The notes: generated by a model from the letters alone, not told the origin. Shown: positions 16,375 to 24,196, numbered from the stretch's first letter. The stretch: DNA of 39,984 bases from Dechloromonas denitrificans (GCF_001551835.1 NZ_LODL01000019.1:631073-671056), one strand, 5' to 3'. Translations and numbers: made by a program.

Positions 16375-17010
16375 CTAGTCCTTGTTCACCGGCGATTCCG
16401 GGTCCATCAGGAAGGCCACGATGTGGGTGATCTGCTCCGGCGTCAGCCAGCTGTGCAGGCCGAAACGCGGCATGTTGGTGCAGGCCGTGAAGGCGTTGGA
16501 GTTGTAGATCTTGTCGTAGGCGTACTTGATGATTTCGTCGGAATTGCCGCGAATCTTGGCGAAGTGGTTCAGGCTCGGCCCGATCGTGCCGTAGGCGACT
16601 TCCTTCTTGGCCAGTTCGTGGCAGGCGTAGCAGTTGCCGCCGCGCACCCGACCGACCGGGTCGGGCTGGATGAAGCCGATGTGGCCGCCGGTGCCAACCG
16701 CGGCCAGCTTCTCGCCTTCCTTCCAGTCGCCGATCAGCTTGCCGTCCACCGGATAGCGGATGGTCGCCTTGTTCAGCTTTTCGAGCTTCTCGCCGATCTT
16801 GCGCGGCGGGTTGTCGCGATACTCGCCGCAGGTTTTCATCGTTTCGTCCTGCTCCAGCCGGCTCATCCAGTACTTCGGATTGTCCGCCCGGAACGAGGTG
16901 CGGAACATCTGCTCGGCTTCCTTGGCATACTTGCCGCCGGGCGCTTCGGCCAGGGCCGAACCGGTGACTGCTACGGTCAACAGGCCAAAAAGGGCAATTT
17001 TCAGTTTCAT
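16375..17010 (-). CDS. soxX: Sulfur-oxidation cytochrome c SoxX
   Basis: A 211-residue exported monoheme cytochrome c. I prefer the ATG at 17010 because GAGGGG lies six bases ahead of it; an ATG at 17016 overlaps that site. After the signal peptide (LKIALFGLLTVAVTGSALA) there is an N-terminal extension typical of longer SoxX proteins, then the heme motif CYACH (about residue 130), IGPSLNHF, and a C-terminal axial methionine candidate in TNMPRFG. SoxX pairs with SoxA to join thiosulfate to the SoxY cysteine. The soxA gene ends just upstream. The signal-peptide code contains a degenerate copy of the 30-bp motif. Confidence 0.93.
   Translation of the reverse strand: MKLKIALFGLLTVAVTGSALAEAPGGKYAKEAEQMFRTSFRADNPKYWMSRLEQDETMKTCGEYRDNPPRKIGEKLEKLNKATIRYPVDGKLIGDWKEGEKLAAVGTGGHIGFIQPDPVGRVRGGNCYACHELAKKEVAYGTIGPSLNHFAKIRGNSDEIIKYAYDKIYNSNAFTACTNMPRFGLHSWLTPEQITHIVAFLMDPESPVNKD
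16973..17002 (+). repeat. 30-bp dispersed motif, degenerate copy e
   Basis: ACGGTCAAC, 11 bases containing CAAAAAG, then GGCAATTTTC, keeping the spacing of the other copies. It lies in the signal-peptide code of soxX (gene on the - strand), as do copies a to c. Confidence 0.4.
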
Positions 17011-17022
17011 GGTCATCCCCTC

Positions 17023-17838
17023 TTAGCGCTTGATGCCCGGCGTTTCCATCACGGTGCCGGTCGCGGTTTTTTGCAGGTAGGTTTCCAGCGCGATGATCGA
17101 ATCGGCCAAGTAGTTCGGCTCCGGCCAGCGCGCCTGGCGCATGCAGTCGATCAGCCGACGCTGCATGGTCCACACGGCACCCTGCGACACGCGGTAGGAC
17201 GGCCAGGTCTTCATCGCGAAGCCGGCGCCATCCTTGGTCGTCAGGTTGCCGAGTTCCTGCAGGCGAATGCGCTTGCCTTCCTGGCCGTGGCAGATCGAGC
17301 AGGAAAAATCCTGCGGGCCGGAGCGGCGATAGAAGATGTATTCGCCCATCCTGGCCATCTTGGCCTCTTCCGGATGCGTCGCCGTAACACTGATTTTGAC
17401 GCCGTTCGACTTGGCGCCAATGAAGGTGACCAGCGCCTCGATGTCCGACTCGGTCCCTGGCTTCGAATACCAGTTCCTGGTTACCTCTTCCGGCTTGAAG
17501 CCCTGCAGCGTCACCATGCAATGGACGAGGCGTGATTCGACGTCCATCACCTTGTTGGTGTCCTTGAAATACTTCGGCAACTGGGCGTAGGCGCCTTCCA
17601 GCTTGCCGGGGCCGAGGCCCATGTCGCATTGTTCAAGCGAGGCGTTTTTCGGGCCGCGTTTTTCCGACCACAGGCCTTCGCCCTTCACTTCCAGCAAGTC
17701 AGCCGGATTGCCGTCAGCCAGCGCTTCGCGATACTTGGCGATCTCGTCGCTCACCTTGCTGTCCTGGGCCAGCAGCGGGCCGGCAAAGAGGCCGGCGACA
17801 GCGGCGCCGGCCAATGTCTTGATCAAACCTTGGATCAT
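17023..17838 (-). CDS. soxA: Sulfur-oxidation cytochrome c SoxA (single-heme form)
   Basis: A 271-residue exported protein with signal peptide MIQGLIKTLAGAAVAGLFAG. Only one CXXCH is present, SCSICH (about residue 178). The N-terminal half keeps single cysteines (LEQCDMG, RLVHCM) where diheme SoxA proteins carry a heme, as in the known monoheme SoxA forms. The catalytic cysteine that ligates the remaining heme as persulfide is seen in LIDCMRQARWPEPNY (about 228). With SoxX it forms the SoxAX heterodimer that starts the Sox cycle. A CGGAGG Shine-Dalgarno precedes the start. Confidence 0.95.
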   Translation of the reverse strand: MIQGLIKTLAGAAVAGLFAGPLLAQDSKVSDEIAKYREALADGNPADLLEVKGEGLWSEKRGPKNASLEQCDMGLGPGKLEGAYAQLPKYFKDTNKVMDVESRLVHCMVTLQGFKPEEVTRNWYSKPGTESDIEALVTFIGAKSNGVKISVTATHPEEAKMARMGEYIFYRRSGPQDFSCSICHGQEGKRIRLQELGNLTTKDGAGFAMKTWPSYRVSQGAVWTMQRRLIDCMRQARWPEPNYLADSIIALETYLQKTATGTVMETPGIKR

Positions 17839-17907
17839 TCTCTATTCCTCCGGGGAAAAACCAGCGGCAGCTACGGTCTACGCCGTCTGGCTGCCGTTTT
17901 TCAGGCT

Positions 17908-18219
17908 TCAGCCAATAGCGGCTTCGTCGGTGCGGCTATCGCCCTTGTTGTCTTTCCAGGAAACGACGATCTTGTCGCCCTTGGCGCCGCCCTTGAAGCG
18001 GAAGGCCAGGTACGGGTTCTTCGACACCGAAGGCCCGAACTCACTGCTCAGCACCAGCTTGTCGTTGTGCTTGGCGGTCAGTTCGGTAATGAACCAGGCC
18101 GGCACCTGTGCGCCGGCAGCATCCTTGCGCTGGCCGGTTTCCATTTCGTGGCTGATCAGCACTTTGACTTCGGTAACGCCATCCTTGTTGGCGGCGCGGA
18201 TTTTCATCGGATTTGCCAT
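17908..18219 (-). CDS. soxZ: Thiosulfate carrier subunit SoxZ
   Basis: A 103-residue protein without a signal peptide, as expected, because SoxZ is exported together with SoxY through the Tat signal of SoxY. The beta-sandwich signature is present: MKIRAANKDGVTEVKVLISHEMETGQRKD near the N-terminus and NPYLAFRFKGGAKGDKIVVSW near the C-terminus. SoxZ stabilises SoxY and helps dock it with the Sox enzymes. The start has AAGGAGT ahead of it and follows soxY by 36 bases. Confidence 0.96.
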   Translation of the reverse strand: MANPMKIRAANKDGVTEVKVLISHEMETGQRKDAAGAQVPAWFITELTAKHNDKLVLSSEFGPSVSKNPYLAFRFKGGAKGDKIVVSWKDNKGDSRTDEAAIG

Positions 18220-18255
18220 GTAGTACTCCTTGAATTCTTTAAATGTCGTGACCGA

Positions 18256-18723
18256 TTAGCCGCCGCAGCCGCCGAGGGTGACCTTGATCTCTTTCGTGGC
18301 CATGAAGAACTTGCCATCCGACTTGACCAGGGCGTAGATGTTCGAGGTCTGGCCCATCTTGATACGGGTCTGGACATTGGCCTCGGTGCCTTCCGGCAGC
18401 ACGAAGGTGGCGGCCAGGGCATTCGGATTCTTTTCGACCAGGATGGCGACCATCGTGATGTTGGGCAGCGTCGAGCTGACGCCGACCGGGACGACGGCGC
18501 CGTTTTCGGCGATATCCGGACCGGTGACCTGGACATCCTTGCTGTCGGCCGGGGCGCCAGCACCCAGTGCCTTCAGCGTATCGGCCATGCTCTTGGCGTC
18601 AAAAGCCGTCTTGTTCCAGTCGGCCAGGGCCATGCCCGGGGTGATGATGCCGGCAGCGGCGAGAACGCTCATCAGGGCAGCGCCCGAACCGGCCTTCAAT
18701 ACATTGCGACGTTGATTGTTCAT
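18256..18723 (-). CDS. soxY: Thiosulfate carrier subunit SoxY
   Basis: A 155-residue protein with an RR-containing Tat signal (MNNQRRNVLKAGSGAAL) and the invariant flexible C-terminal tail GGCGG, whose cysteine carries the sulfur intermediates during the Sox cycle. The middle is the usual immunoglobulin-like fold (NITMVAILVEKNPNALAATF). SoxYZ is the substrate carrier visited in turn by SoxAX, SoxB and SoxCD. GGAGAAG precedes the start. The gene lies between soxD and soxZ. Confidence 0.97.
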   Translation of the reverse strand: MNNQRRNVLKAGSGAALMSVLAAAGIITPGMALADWNKTAFDAKSMADTLKALGAGAPADSKDVQVTGPDIAENGAVVPVGVSSTLPNITMVAILVEKNPNALAATFVLPEGTEANVQTRIKMGQTSNIYALVKSDGKFFMATKEIKVTLGGCGG

Positions 18724-18747
18724 AACTTCTCCTCTGTAGAAATGGTG

Positions 18748-19821
18748 TTACTTGGCGCCGGACAGAATCCACTGCACCAACGTCTTGACGTCCTCGTCCT
18801 TCAAATGCGCATTCGGCGGCATCGGCACCGAGCCCCAAACGCCCTGCCCGCCAGCCTTGACCTTGCCGATCAGGCGCGACTCGGCGTCGGTCTGCCCGGC
18901 GTAACGGGCGACGACTTCGTTGTAGCCGGGGCCGACGATCTTGCTCTTGATGCCGTGGCAGGCCATGCAGCCGCTCTTCGTCGCCAGTTCCAGCGTGCCG
19001 GCATCGGCCGCCTTTTTGGCGGCCTCGGGGCCGAGCGTGCGGGTACCGCGCACCGGGCCGAAGCTGCGGTTCTGCTCGGCTAGTTCGCCGTGTGCCGTAC
19101 GCGCGTACTCGGGCAGGGTCGAGCCGATCTGCACTTCCTGCTTGCAGTTCTTCATACAGGCCTTGTTGGCCGTATCCGGCACACCACCGTTGCCGATTCC
19201 GCCCTTTTTGGCCGGGGCGCCCGGCCACATGCCGTGGTCGGTCGTCATGCCGTTGCGGTTGGGCAGCAGCTTCTGAACCTCGGCAATGTTCTTGTCGGAC
19301 AGCACGAAGTCGGCCGGCACCATTTCCGACAGGTTCAGCATGTAGGCCAGAATGGCGTAGACCTCGTCCGGCTTCAGCGACTTCGGCGCCGTCCACGGCA
19401 TGGCGCGCTGGATGTAGTCGAAGACCGTCGAAATCGTCGCCACCTTGGTGAATGTGGTGCGCTGCGGCAGTTCGCCGGACGACAGGCCCTTGACGCGGCC
19501 GGTCTTCATGTCGTCCTTGGTCGTGCCGCCGACCAGCGGCGTGAACACTTCGTTCGACTCGCCGAAGGTACCGTGGCAGGAGGCGCACTTGGCCTCGAAC
19601 AGTTCCTGGCCCTGATCGACCGAACCCGAGCCTTTGGGCAGGCCCTTGAAGTCGGGGCGGACATCGATATCCCAGGCCTTCACTTCGGCCGGGGTCGCCG
19701 GGCGGCCGACGCCCTTGAAGTTGTCGAAGGCGAGTGCTGCGGTCGACGCGGAAAAAAGGGCAAAAACGAGAAGGGTCTTAGTGCCACGAAGGCAAAAGCT
19801 GGCACTAGAGAACTTGAACAT
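18748..19821 (-). CDS. soxD: Sulfane dehydrogenase cytochrome subunit SoxD
   Basis: A 357-residue exported diheme cytochrome c with heme motifs CASCH (about residue 80) and CMACH (about 282) and matching axial-ligand regions. It accepts electrons from the molybdenum subunit SoxC as the sulfane sulfur on SoxY is oxidised. The ATG at 19821 lies inside the soxC end, with GGAGGT just ahead. The signal peptide is unusual: 18 residues (MFKFSSASFCLRGTKTLL) precede the hydrophobic core VFALFSASTAALA. That core is encoded by a copy of the 30-bp motif, and an inverted repeat spans the soxC/soxD overlap. Confidence 0.95.
   Translation of the reverse strand: MFKFSSASFCLRGTKTLLVFALFSASTAALAFDNFKGVGRPATPAEVKAWDIDVRPDFKGLPKGSGSVDQGQELFEAKCASCHGTFGESNEVFTPLVGGTTKDDMKTGRVKGLSSGELPQRTTFTKVATISTVFDYIQRAMPWTAPKSLKPDEVYAILAYMLNLSEMVPADFVLSDKNIAEVQKLLPNRNGMTTDHGMWPGAPAKKGGIGNGGVPDTANKACMKNCKQEVQIGSTLPEYARTAHGELAEQNRSFGPVRGTRTLGPEAAKKAADAGTLELATKSGCMACHGIKSKIVGPGYNEVVARYAGQTDAESRLIGKVKAGGQGVWGSVPMPPNAHLKDEDVKTLVQWILSGAK
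19739..19768 (+). repeat. 30-bp dispersed motif, copy b
   Basis: GCGGTCGAC, 11 bases with an A6 run, then GGCAAAAACG. It lies in the signal-peptide code of soxD (gene on the - strand) and is nearly the same as copy c. Confidence 0.75.
19779..19807. repeat. Inverted repeat at the soxC/soxD junction
   Basis: Perfect 8-bp arms TAGTGCCA and TGGCACTA separated by 13 bases. One arm contains the soxC stop codon, and the repeat begins 14 bases into soxD. A hairpin here in the mRNA could affect coupling of the two reading frames. Confidence 0.6.
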
Positions 19822-21151
19822 TGCTGACCTCCCCGCTTTCGATGATCTTCCAGGACTGGATGGCGTTGTTGTGATAGATCGATTTGGTGCCGCGCACCTT
19901 GCGCAGTTGTCCGTAGGTCGGCTGGACGTAGCCGGTTTCGTCCATCGCCCGCGACTGCAGGATGGCCGGTTTGCCGTCCCACACCCAATTGATGTTGAAG
20001 CGGGTCAGCGCCTTGTTCTGGATCGGCCCTTCGAGACGTGCCGTCTGCCAGTTGATGCCACCGTCGAAGGAGACATCGACCTGCTTGATCTTGCCGCGGC
20101 CCGACCAGGCGAGGCCGGAAACGTTGTAGAACCCGTGGTCGAGCAAGGTCTGGCCGCCGGAGGGCGTGGTGATCACCGACTTGGCTTCCTGGACCGAGCT
20201 GTACTGGCGATGCAGTCCGTTCGGCAGCAGGTCGATGTAATGCACCGCTTCGTCCTTGGTCGCATACGGCTGGTCGCCGACTTCGATGCGACGCAGCCAT
20301 TTGACCCAGGAGACGCCCTGCACGCCGGGCACCACCAGGCGCAGCGGGTAGCCGTTTTCCGGGCGCAGCATTTCGCCGTTCTGACCGTAGGCGACCATCA
20401 CTTCGCCGCTTTCCACCATTTCCATCGGGATGGTGCGCGTCATCGACGAACCGTCGGCGCCCTCGGCCAGCACGTAGCGCGCCTTCTTGTAATCGACACC
20501 GCAGTCGTCGAGCAGGTATTTCAGCGGCACGCCGGTGAATTCGGAACAGGACAGCATGCCGTGCGTGTATTGCACGGTGGGCACCGCGACATTGCCCCAC
20601 TCGAGGCCGGTATTGGCGCCGCATTCGATGAAGTGGATGCGCGAGGCCGAGGGCAGGCGCATCAGTTCGTCGAGCGTATAGACCTTGGCCTTCTTGAGCA
20701 GGGAATCGTCCGAGCCATTGACCATCAGCCGGTGCTTGGACGGATCGATGTCGTGCCAGCCCTGGTGATGGCGCTCAAAGTGCAGGCCGGACGGCGTGAT
20801 GATGCCGAACAGCCCCTGCAGCGGCGCAAACGACACCGAGGCACCGCCGACGCGGGCCAGGCCCGGCGATTCGCGGCGCAGCAACTGGCTTTCGTACTGC
20901 GACGGCATGCCATAAGGGCGGGCCGCTACCGGCTGGCCGAGCGAGGTGGTCCACGCCGGATTTTGCAGAATATTGGCGTCGCCTTCGCTGGCCCGCGCCG
21001 CCAGCGGCGCGGTCAGCGCCGCACCGGCAGCAAGAAAGCTCTTGCGCAGGAAATCGCGCCGGCCACTGCCGACTGCCTTGACCTGCTCGTCCGACAGGAA
21101 ATTTTCCGGTGCAGGCCGCAAACGTCCCGGCTGCTTGACAATATCCACCAT
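19805..21151 (-). CDS. soxC: Sulfane dehydrogenase molybdenum subunit SoxC
   Basis: A 448-residue protein of the sulfite oxidase family. I chose the ATG at 21151 (MVDIVKQPGRL) because GGAGGGGAG sits eight bases ahead; a longer reading to 21184 lacks this. It has a Tat signal (SGRRDFLRKSFLAAGAAL, about residues 29-46), the molybdenum-ligand cysteine in HFIECGANTG (about residue 180), and a C-terminal dimerisation domain with the WDGKPA..QSRAMDETG segment. With SoxD it removes electrons from the sulfane sulfur on SoxY. It follows the ArsR-type gene by 33 bases and overlaps soxD by 17. Confidence 0.97.
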   Translation of the reverse strand: MVDIVKQPGRLRPAPENFLSDEQVKAVGSGRRDFLRKSFLAAGAALTAPLAARASEGDANILQNPAWTTSLGQPVAARPYGMPSQYESQLLRRESPGLARVGGASVSFAPLQGLFGIITPSGLHFERHHQGWHDIDPSKHRLMVNGSDDSLLKKAKVYTLDELMRLPSASRIHFIECGANTGLEWGNVAVPTVQYTHGMLSCSEFTGVPLKYLLDDCGVDYKKARYVLAEGADGSSMTRTIPMEMVESGEVMVAYGQNGEMLRPENGYPLRLVVPGVQGVSWVKWLRRIEVGDQPYATKDEAVHYIDLLPNGLHRQYSSVQEAKSVITTPSGGQTLLDHGFYNVSGLAWSGRGKIKQVDVSFDGGINWQTARLEGPIQNKALTRFNINWVWDGKPAILQSRAMDETGYVQPTYGQLRKVRGTKSIYHNNAIQSWKIIESGEVSNVQVL

Positions 21152-21184
21152 AGAGATGACTCCCCTCCGTTGTTTGAATTCCAA

Positions 21185-21517
21185 CTACCGCTTCGCCTGG
21201 CCGGCCACACCCATCTGCTCGCCGAGATCGCGGCTGGCCACGGTGATGCTGACCGTCCGGCAGATGTCGACGAAATTGGGATCGACCACGCGATACAGAA
21301 CCGAGCTGCCCTCCCGCCGCCGGTCAACGACGCCCGCCCGATACAGAATGTTCAGGTGGCGCGAAATGTTGGCTTGCGTCAGGCCGATTTTTTCCACGAC
21401 TTCATGGACCGGGCGCTCGTCGGCGCACAAACAGGAGAGAATGCGCAACCGCGTCGGATCAGCCAGTAATCCGAAGTAATTAGCTACCTGCTCGTAGACC
21501 TGCTGTGCCTCGTCCAT
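21185..21517 (-). CDS. ArsR-family regulator, probable sox repressor
   Basis: A 110-residue winged-helix protein. The ATG at 21517 (MDEAQQVYEQ) is preferred over an upstream TTG at 21547; neither has a clear Shine-Dalgarno. The ArsR core is plain: LLADPTRLRILSCL, then a recognition helix region LTQANISRHLNILYRAGVV, then the wing DRRREGSSVLYRVVD. Cysteines at LSCLCAD and later VDICRTV could be thiol sensors, as in SoxR or BigR-type sulfur regulators of this family, but this is inference. It is the first gene before soxC and faces the cytochrome/flavoprotein pair, so it probably controls both directions. Confidence 0.88.
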   Translation of the reverse strand: MDEAQQVYEQVANYFGLLADPTRLRILSCLCADERPVHEVVEKIGLTQANISRHLNILYRAGVVDRRREGSSVLYRVVDPNFVDICRTVSITVASRDLGEQMGVAGQAKR

Positions 21518-21709
21518 GTCGTTTTTTTGATTTGAATTAAGAATCAATGTATAACTACATACTTATATAGTCAACTACTAATATTATTGCAATGCAGCAT
21601 GCATTTTGAGACAAAGGCCTATACCCTTCGTCTTGCGCTGATACGCACAAATCACTAAGAATTTCAGGCTATATAGTCCGTATCTACATCATTCAGAGGA
21701 GATGTCTTG
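21518..21709. promoter_or_regulatory. Divergent AT-rich control region between the sox operon and the sulfide dehydrogenase genes
   Basis: About 190 bases, much richer in A and T than the flanks. It holds a perfect palindrome AATGCA-GCA-TGCATT at 21591-21605 near the middle, and the direct repeat TATATAGTC at 21564-21572 and 21670-21678. A weak -35/-10 pair (TTGCGC at 21633, TAAGAA at 21656, 17 bases apart) could serve the + strand genes. The palindrome is the best candidate operator for the adjacent ArsR-type protein. Confidence 0.5.
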
Positions 21710-22015
21710 ATGAAAATATTCACCACCGTCGCCACGGTGTGTCTGCTCGCTGCCACCAGCACCGCACAGGCCGCCGACCCCAACCTCGCACGCAACCTGG
21801 CCGCCACCTGCGCCAATTGCCACGGCACCAACGGCAATGCCGTCAAGGGGTCCGGCATGGATTCCCTGGCCGGCATGGAGAAGGCCAAGACGCTGCAAAA
21901 GCTGGCTGATTTCAAGAGCGGCGACAAACCCGCCTCGATCATGCACCAGATCTCCAAGGGCTATACCGACGAGCAACTGGACCTGATCGCCACCTATTTC
22001 GCTGCGCAAAAGTAA
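21710..22015 (+). CDS. Small class I cytochrome c (sulfide dehydrogenase partner)
   Basis: A 101-residue exported monoheme cytochrome: a signal peptide (MKIFTTVATVCLLAATSTAQA), heme motif CANCH (about residue 35), and a distal methionine candidate in KGSGMDSLAGM. The ATG at 21710 is supported by AGAGGAGA ahead of it; an upstream TTG is not needed. The flavoprotein gene follows after 12 bases, so this is probably the electron-accepting cytochrome of a flavocytochrome c sulfide dehydrogenase, in the one-heme form (the Allochromatium subunit has two). Confidence 0.88.
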   Translation: MKIFTTVATVCLLAATSTAQAADPNLARNLAATCANCHGTNGNAVKGSGMDSLAGMEKAKTLQKLADFKSGDKPASIMHQISKGYTDEQLDLIATYFAAQK

Positions 22016-22027
22016 GGGAAAAACACC

Positions 22028-23305
22028 ATGATGCTGATGAAAAGACGTGATTTCCTGAAAGTCGGCGCGGCAGCCGGCGCCATGTCTGCACTGTACGGCT
22101 GTGCCGGCGGCGGCAAGGCGAGCGGCCATGTGGTCGTGGTCGGTGGCGGCTACGGCGGGGCGACCATCGCCAAGTACCTGCGCATGTGGAGCGAAGGCGG
22201 CGTCCAGGTGACACTGATCGAGCGCAACCCAACCTTCATCTCCTGCCCGATCTCCAACCTGGTCATCGGCGGCAGCAAGACCATGGAAGACATCACCGTC
22301 AGCTATGACGGCCTGAAGAACCGATGGGGCGTCCGCGTCATCCAGGACGAGGTTGCTGCGGTCGACGCCGCGAAAAAGACGATTTCCCTGAAAGCCGGTG
22401 GCAGCATGAGCTACGACCGGCTGGTGCTGTCACCGGGCGTCGATTTCATGTGGGACGAAATCCCCGGCCTGAAGACAGCCGAGGCCCAGAGCAAGATCCT
22501 GCACGCCTGGAAAGCCGGCCCGCAGACCGTTGCCCTGCGCAAACAACTGGAAGCAATGAAGGACGGCGGCACCTACGCCATTTCCATTCCGAAAGCCCCC
22601 TATCGCTGCCCGCCCGGACCCTACGAGCGCGCCTGCCTGGTCGCCGACTATTTCAAGAAAAACAAGCCAAAATCGAAGGTCGTCATCCTCGATGCCAACG
22701 AAGACGTGGTCTCGAAGAAAGGCCTGTTCATGAAGGCCTGGGGCGATCTCTACAAGGGCACGCTGGAATATCGCAACAACGCCGAAGTGAAGGATGTGGA
22801 CGTCGCCAGCAACACCGCCATCCTCGAATTCGACAAGTTCAAGGCCGACGTGCTGAACGTCATCCCGCCGCACCGCGCCGGTGATATCGCCCACAAGTCG
22901 GGCCTCAAGCTGATCAACAACCGCTGGGTGGACATCAACTGGCTGAGCATGGAATCGACCAGCACGCCGGGCATCCACGTCCTCGGCGATGCCATCTTCC
23001 CGGCCCCGACCATGCCGAAGTCCGGCCACATGGCCAACCAGCACGGCAAGCTGGCTGCCGCTGCCATTCTCAACCAGCTGGCCGGCCTCGAACCGAGCCC
23101 GACCCCGGTCGTGATGAACACCTGCTACAGCTTCGTCGATGCCAAGAACGTCATCCACGTTTCCTCCGTCCACCAGTACGACGCCGCCACCAAGACCGTG
23201 CAACCGGTCAAGGGCGCCGGCGGCGTTTCCGCCGCCCGCAACGAACTGGAAGGCAAGGTCGCCATCGGCTGGGCCAAGAACATCTGGGCCGACATGCTGA
23301 CCTGA
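22028..23305 (+). CDS. fccB: Flavocytochrome c sulfide dehydrogenase, flavoprotein subunit
   Basis: A 425-residue protein with a Tat-type leader (MKRRDFLKVGAAAGAMSALYGC), an FAD-binding GGGYGGATIAKYL (about residues 39-51), the redox cysteine regions PTFISCPISNLVIGG (about 75-89) and APYRCPPGPYERAC (about 195-208), and a second FAD segment HVLGDAIFPAPTMPKSG. The C-terminal part matches the FCSD flavin-binding domain. It oxidises sulfide in the periplasm and passes electrons to the small cytochrome upstream. SoxF is the name used when such a gene sits in a sox cluster, as here. Confidence 0.93.
   Translation: MMLMKRRDFLKVGAAAGAMSALYGCAGGGKASGHVVVVGGGYGGATIAKYLRMWSEGGVQVTLIERNPTFISCPISNLVIGGSKTMEDITVSYDGLKNRWGVRVIQDEVAAVDAAKKTISLKAGGSMSYDRLVLSPGVDFMWDEIPGLKTAEAQSKILHAWKAGPQTVALRKQLEAMKDGGTYAISIPKAPYRCPPGPYERACLVADYFKKNKPKSKVVILDANEDVVSKKGLFMKAWGDLYKGTLEYRNNAEVKDVDVASNTAILEFDKFKADVLNVIPPHRAGDIAHKSGLKLINNRWVDINWLSMESTSTPGIHVLGDAIFPAPTMPKSGHMANQHGKLAAAAILNQLAGLEPSPTPVVMNTCYSFVDAKNVIHVSSVHQYDAATKTVQPVKGAGGVSAARNELEGKVAIGWAKNIWADMLT
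22358..22387 (+). repeat. 30-bp dispersed motif, degenerate copy h
   Basis: An exact GCGGTCGAC, 11 bases containing GAAAAA, then GACGATTTCC. It is inside the flavoprotein gene, encoding AAVDAAKKTIS. The right block is poorly kept. Confidence 0.35.
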
Positions 23306-23316
23306 GATTTACCGCT

Positions 23317-23358
23317 CCAAATGAACAAAGGCCGCGCTTGCGGCCTTTGTTCATTTGG
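23317..23358. terminator. Strong bidirectional terminator after fccB
   Basis: A perfect 19-bp stem starting CCAAATGAACAAAGGCCGC, with loop GCTT and the exact complement. It starts 12 bases after the flavoprotein stop. There is no long T run, so its strength rests on the stem. Confidence 0.8.
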
Positions 23359-23412
23359 CAGAGCCAATCGATCGGCGTCAAACACCGACAGTCCAGCCTG
23401 GCAGCCGGAGGA

Positions 23413-23505
23413 TCACTTTCGCGGGGGACCGATGCCGCGCGCCGCGAGCCAGAGAATGGCAATCACGACAAGGGCGCCAAGGATGCTGATCAAGCCGATG
23501 CTCAT
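23413..23505 (-). CDS. Possible 30-residue single-pass membrane microprotein
   Basis: Between fccB and the DnrO-like gene the - strand can encode a 30-residue peptide starting MSIGLISILGALVVIA, followed by ILWLAARGIGPPRK and TGA. The composition is that of a real small membrane protein: a 21-residue hydrophobic helix, then a basic C-terminal tail. The rest of this 350-base gap has no other convincing gene. There is only a weak purine stretch ahead of the start. I do not recognise a family. A chance reading frame is possible. Confidence 0.4.
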   Translation of the reverse strand: MSIGLISILGALVVIAILWLAARGIGPPRK

Positions 23506-23713
23506 GGGGCGATGAATCCTGAAACGGGTAGCGCACCGATTGGCTACCGTATGAACAGCTTAGTGGATACGAAGCCATGCCGCCTTTAGGGTTATCCCGC
23601 TTCTCCGGGGCGAAAACCGACACTTAAGCCCCCCTTAAGATTAGCCAACTAAATTACTCAGGTATCGCGAATCTCGCGACAGATTCCGCCTTTCACTCCC
23701 GTTCAAGGAACTC
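23506..23713. other. Non-coding stretch ahead of the DnrO-like gene
   Basis: No convincing gene. It holds an inverted repeat GGTAGC/GCTACC (23527-23548) and CTTAAG-CCCCC-CTTAAG near 23621. Two short overlapping reading frames here look like chance. Promoters for the small - strand reading frame and for the + strand gene must lie in it. Confidence 0.4.
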
Positions 23714-23716
23714 ATG

Positions 23717-24196
23717 ATGAAAACGAAACTCGCCGTCCTGCTTGCCTCTTTCCTCCTCGGCATCTCTGTTGCCGCCCAGGCCGCCGCCCCTCATGAACAT
23801 CACGCCCATGGCAATCCGGAACCACAAAAGCTGCAACTAAACGCTGGCCAGAAATGGGCGACCGACGCCCCACTGCGCCAGGCGATGAGCGAGATCAATC
23901 AGGCCATGGCAACAGCCCTGCCCCGCATCCACAAGAATCAGTTTAGCGAGGCCGACTACCAGGCGCTGGCCGGGACGGTCAGCCAGAAAGTGGCCTACGC
24001 AGTGGCGAACTGCAAGCTGGAGGCCAAAGCCGACGCCATGCTGCATCTGGTGATTGCCGACCTGCTGGCCGGCGCTGAAGCCATGGAAAGCAAGCAGCCT
24101 GAAGCCCGCCACGACGGGGCCGCCGGCGTGCTGCACGGGCTGCAGGCCTATGGCAAATATTTCCAGCACCCGGGCTGGAAGACGGCCAAAGGCTAA
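23717..24196 (+). CDS. DnrO-like exported helical protein
   Basis: A 159-residue exported protein (160 if the ATG at 23714 is used; the second has better spacing from AAGGAA). The signal peptide MKTKLAVLLASFLLGISVAAQA is followed by a His-rich mature N-terminus (HEHHAHG) and a mainly helical body with KWATDAPLRQAMSEIN, which I recall from proteins annotated DnrO near denitrification genes in Pseudomonas and Thauera. There are single cysteine (ANCKLEAKAD) and several histidine candidates for metal binding. The function is unknown to me; the name rests on memory of the family, not a search. Confidence 0.6.
   Translation: MKTKLAVLLASFLLGISVAAQAAAPHEHHAHGNPEPQKLQLNAGQKWATDAPLRQAMSEINQAMATALPRIHKNQFSEADYQALAGTVSQKVAYAVANCKLEAKADAMLHLVIADLLAGAEAMESKQPEARHDGAAGVLHGLQAYGKYFQHPGWKTAKG

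Noticed and set aside
23338..23589. 83-codon + strand and 81-codon - strand frames in the fccB downstream gap
   Set aside because: They run through the terminator or overlap each other and show no domain pattern or ribosome site. Only the 30-codon frame at 23413-23505 looked protein-like.
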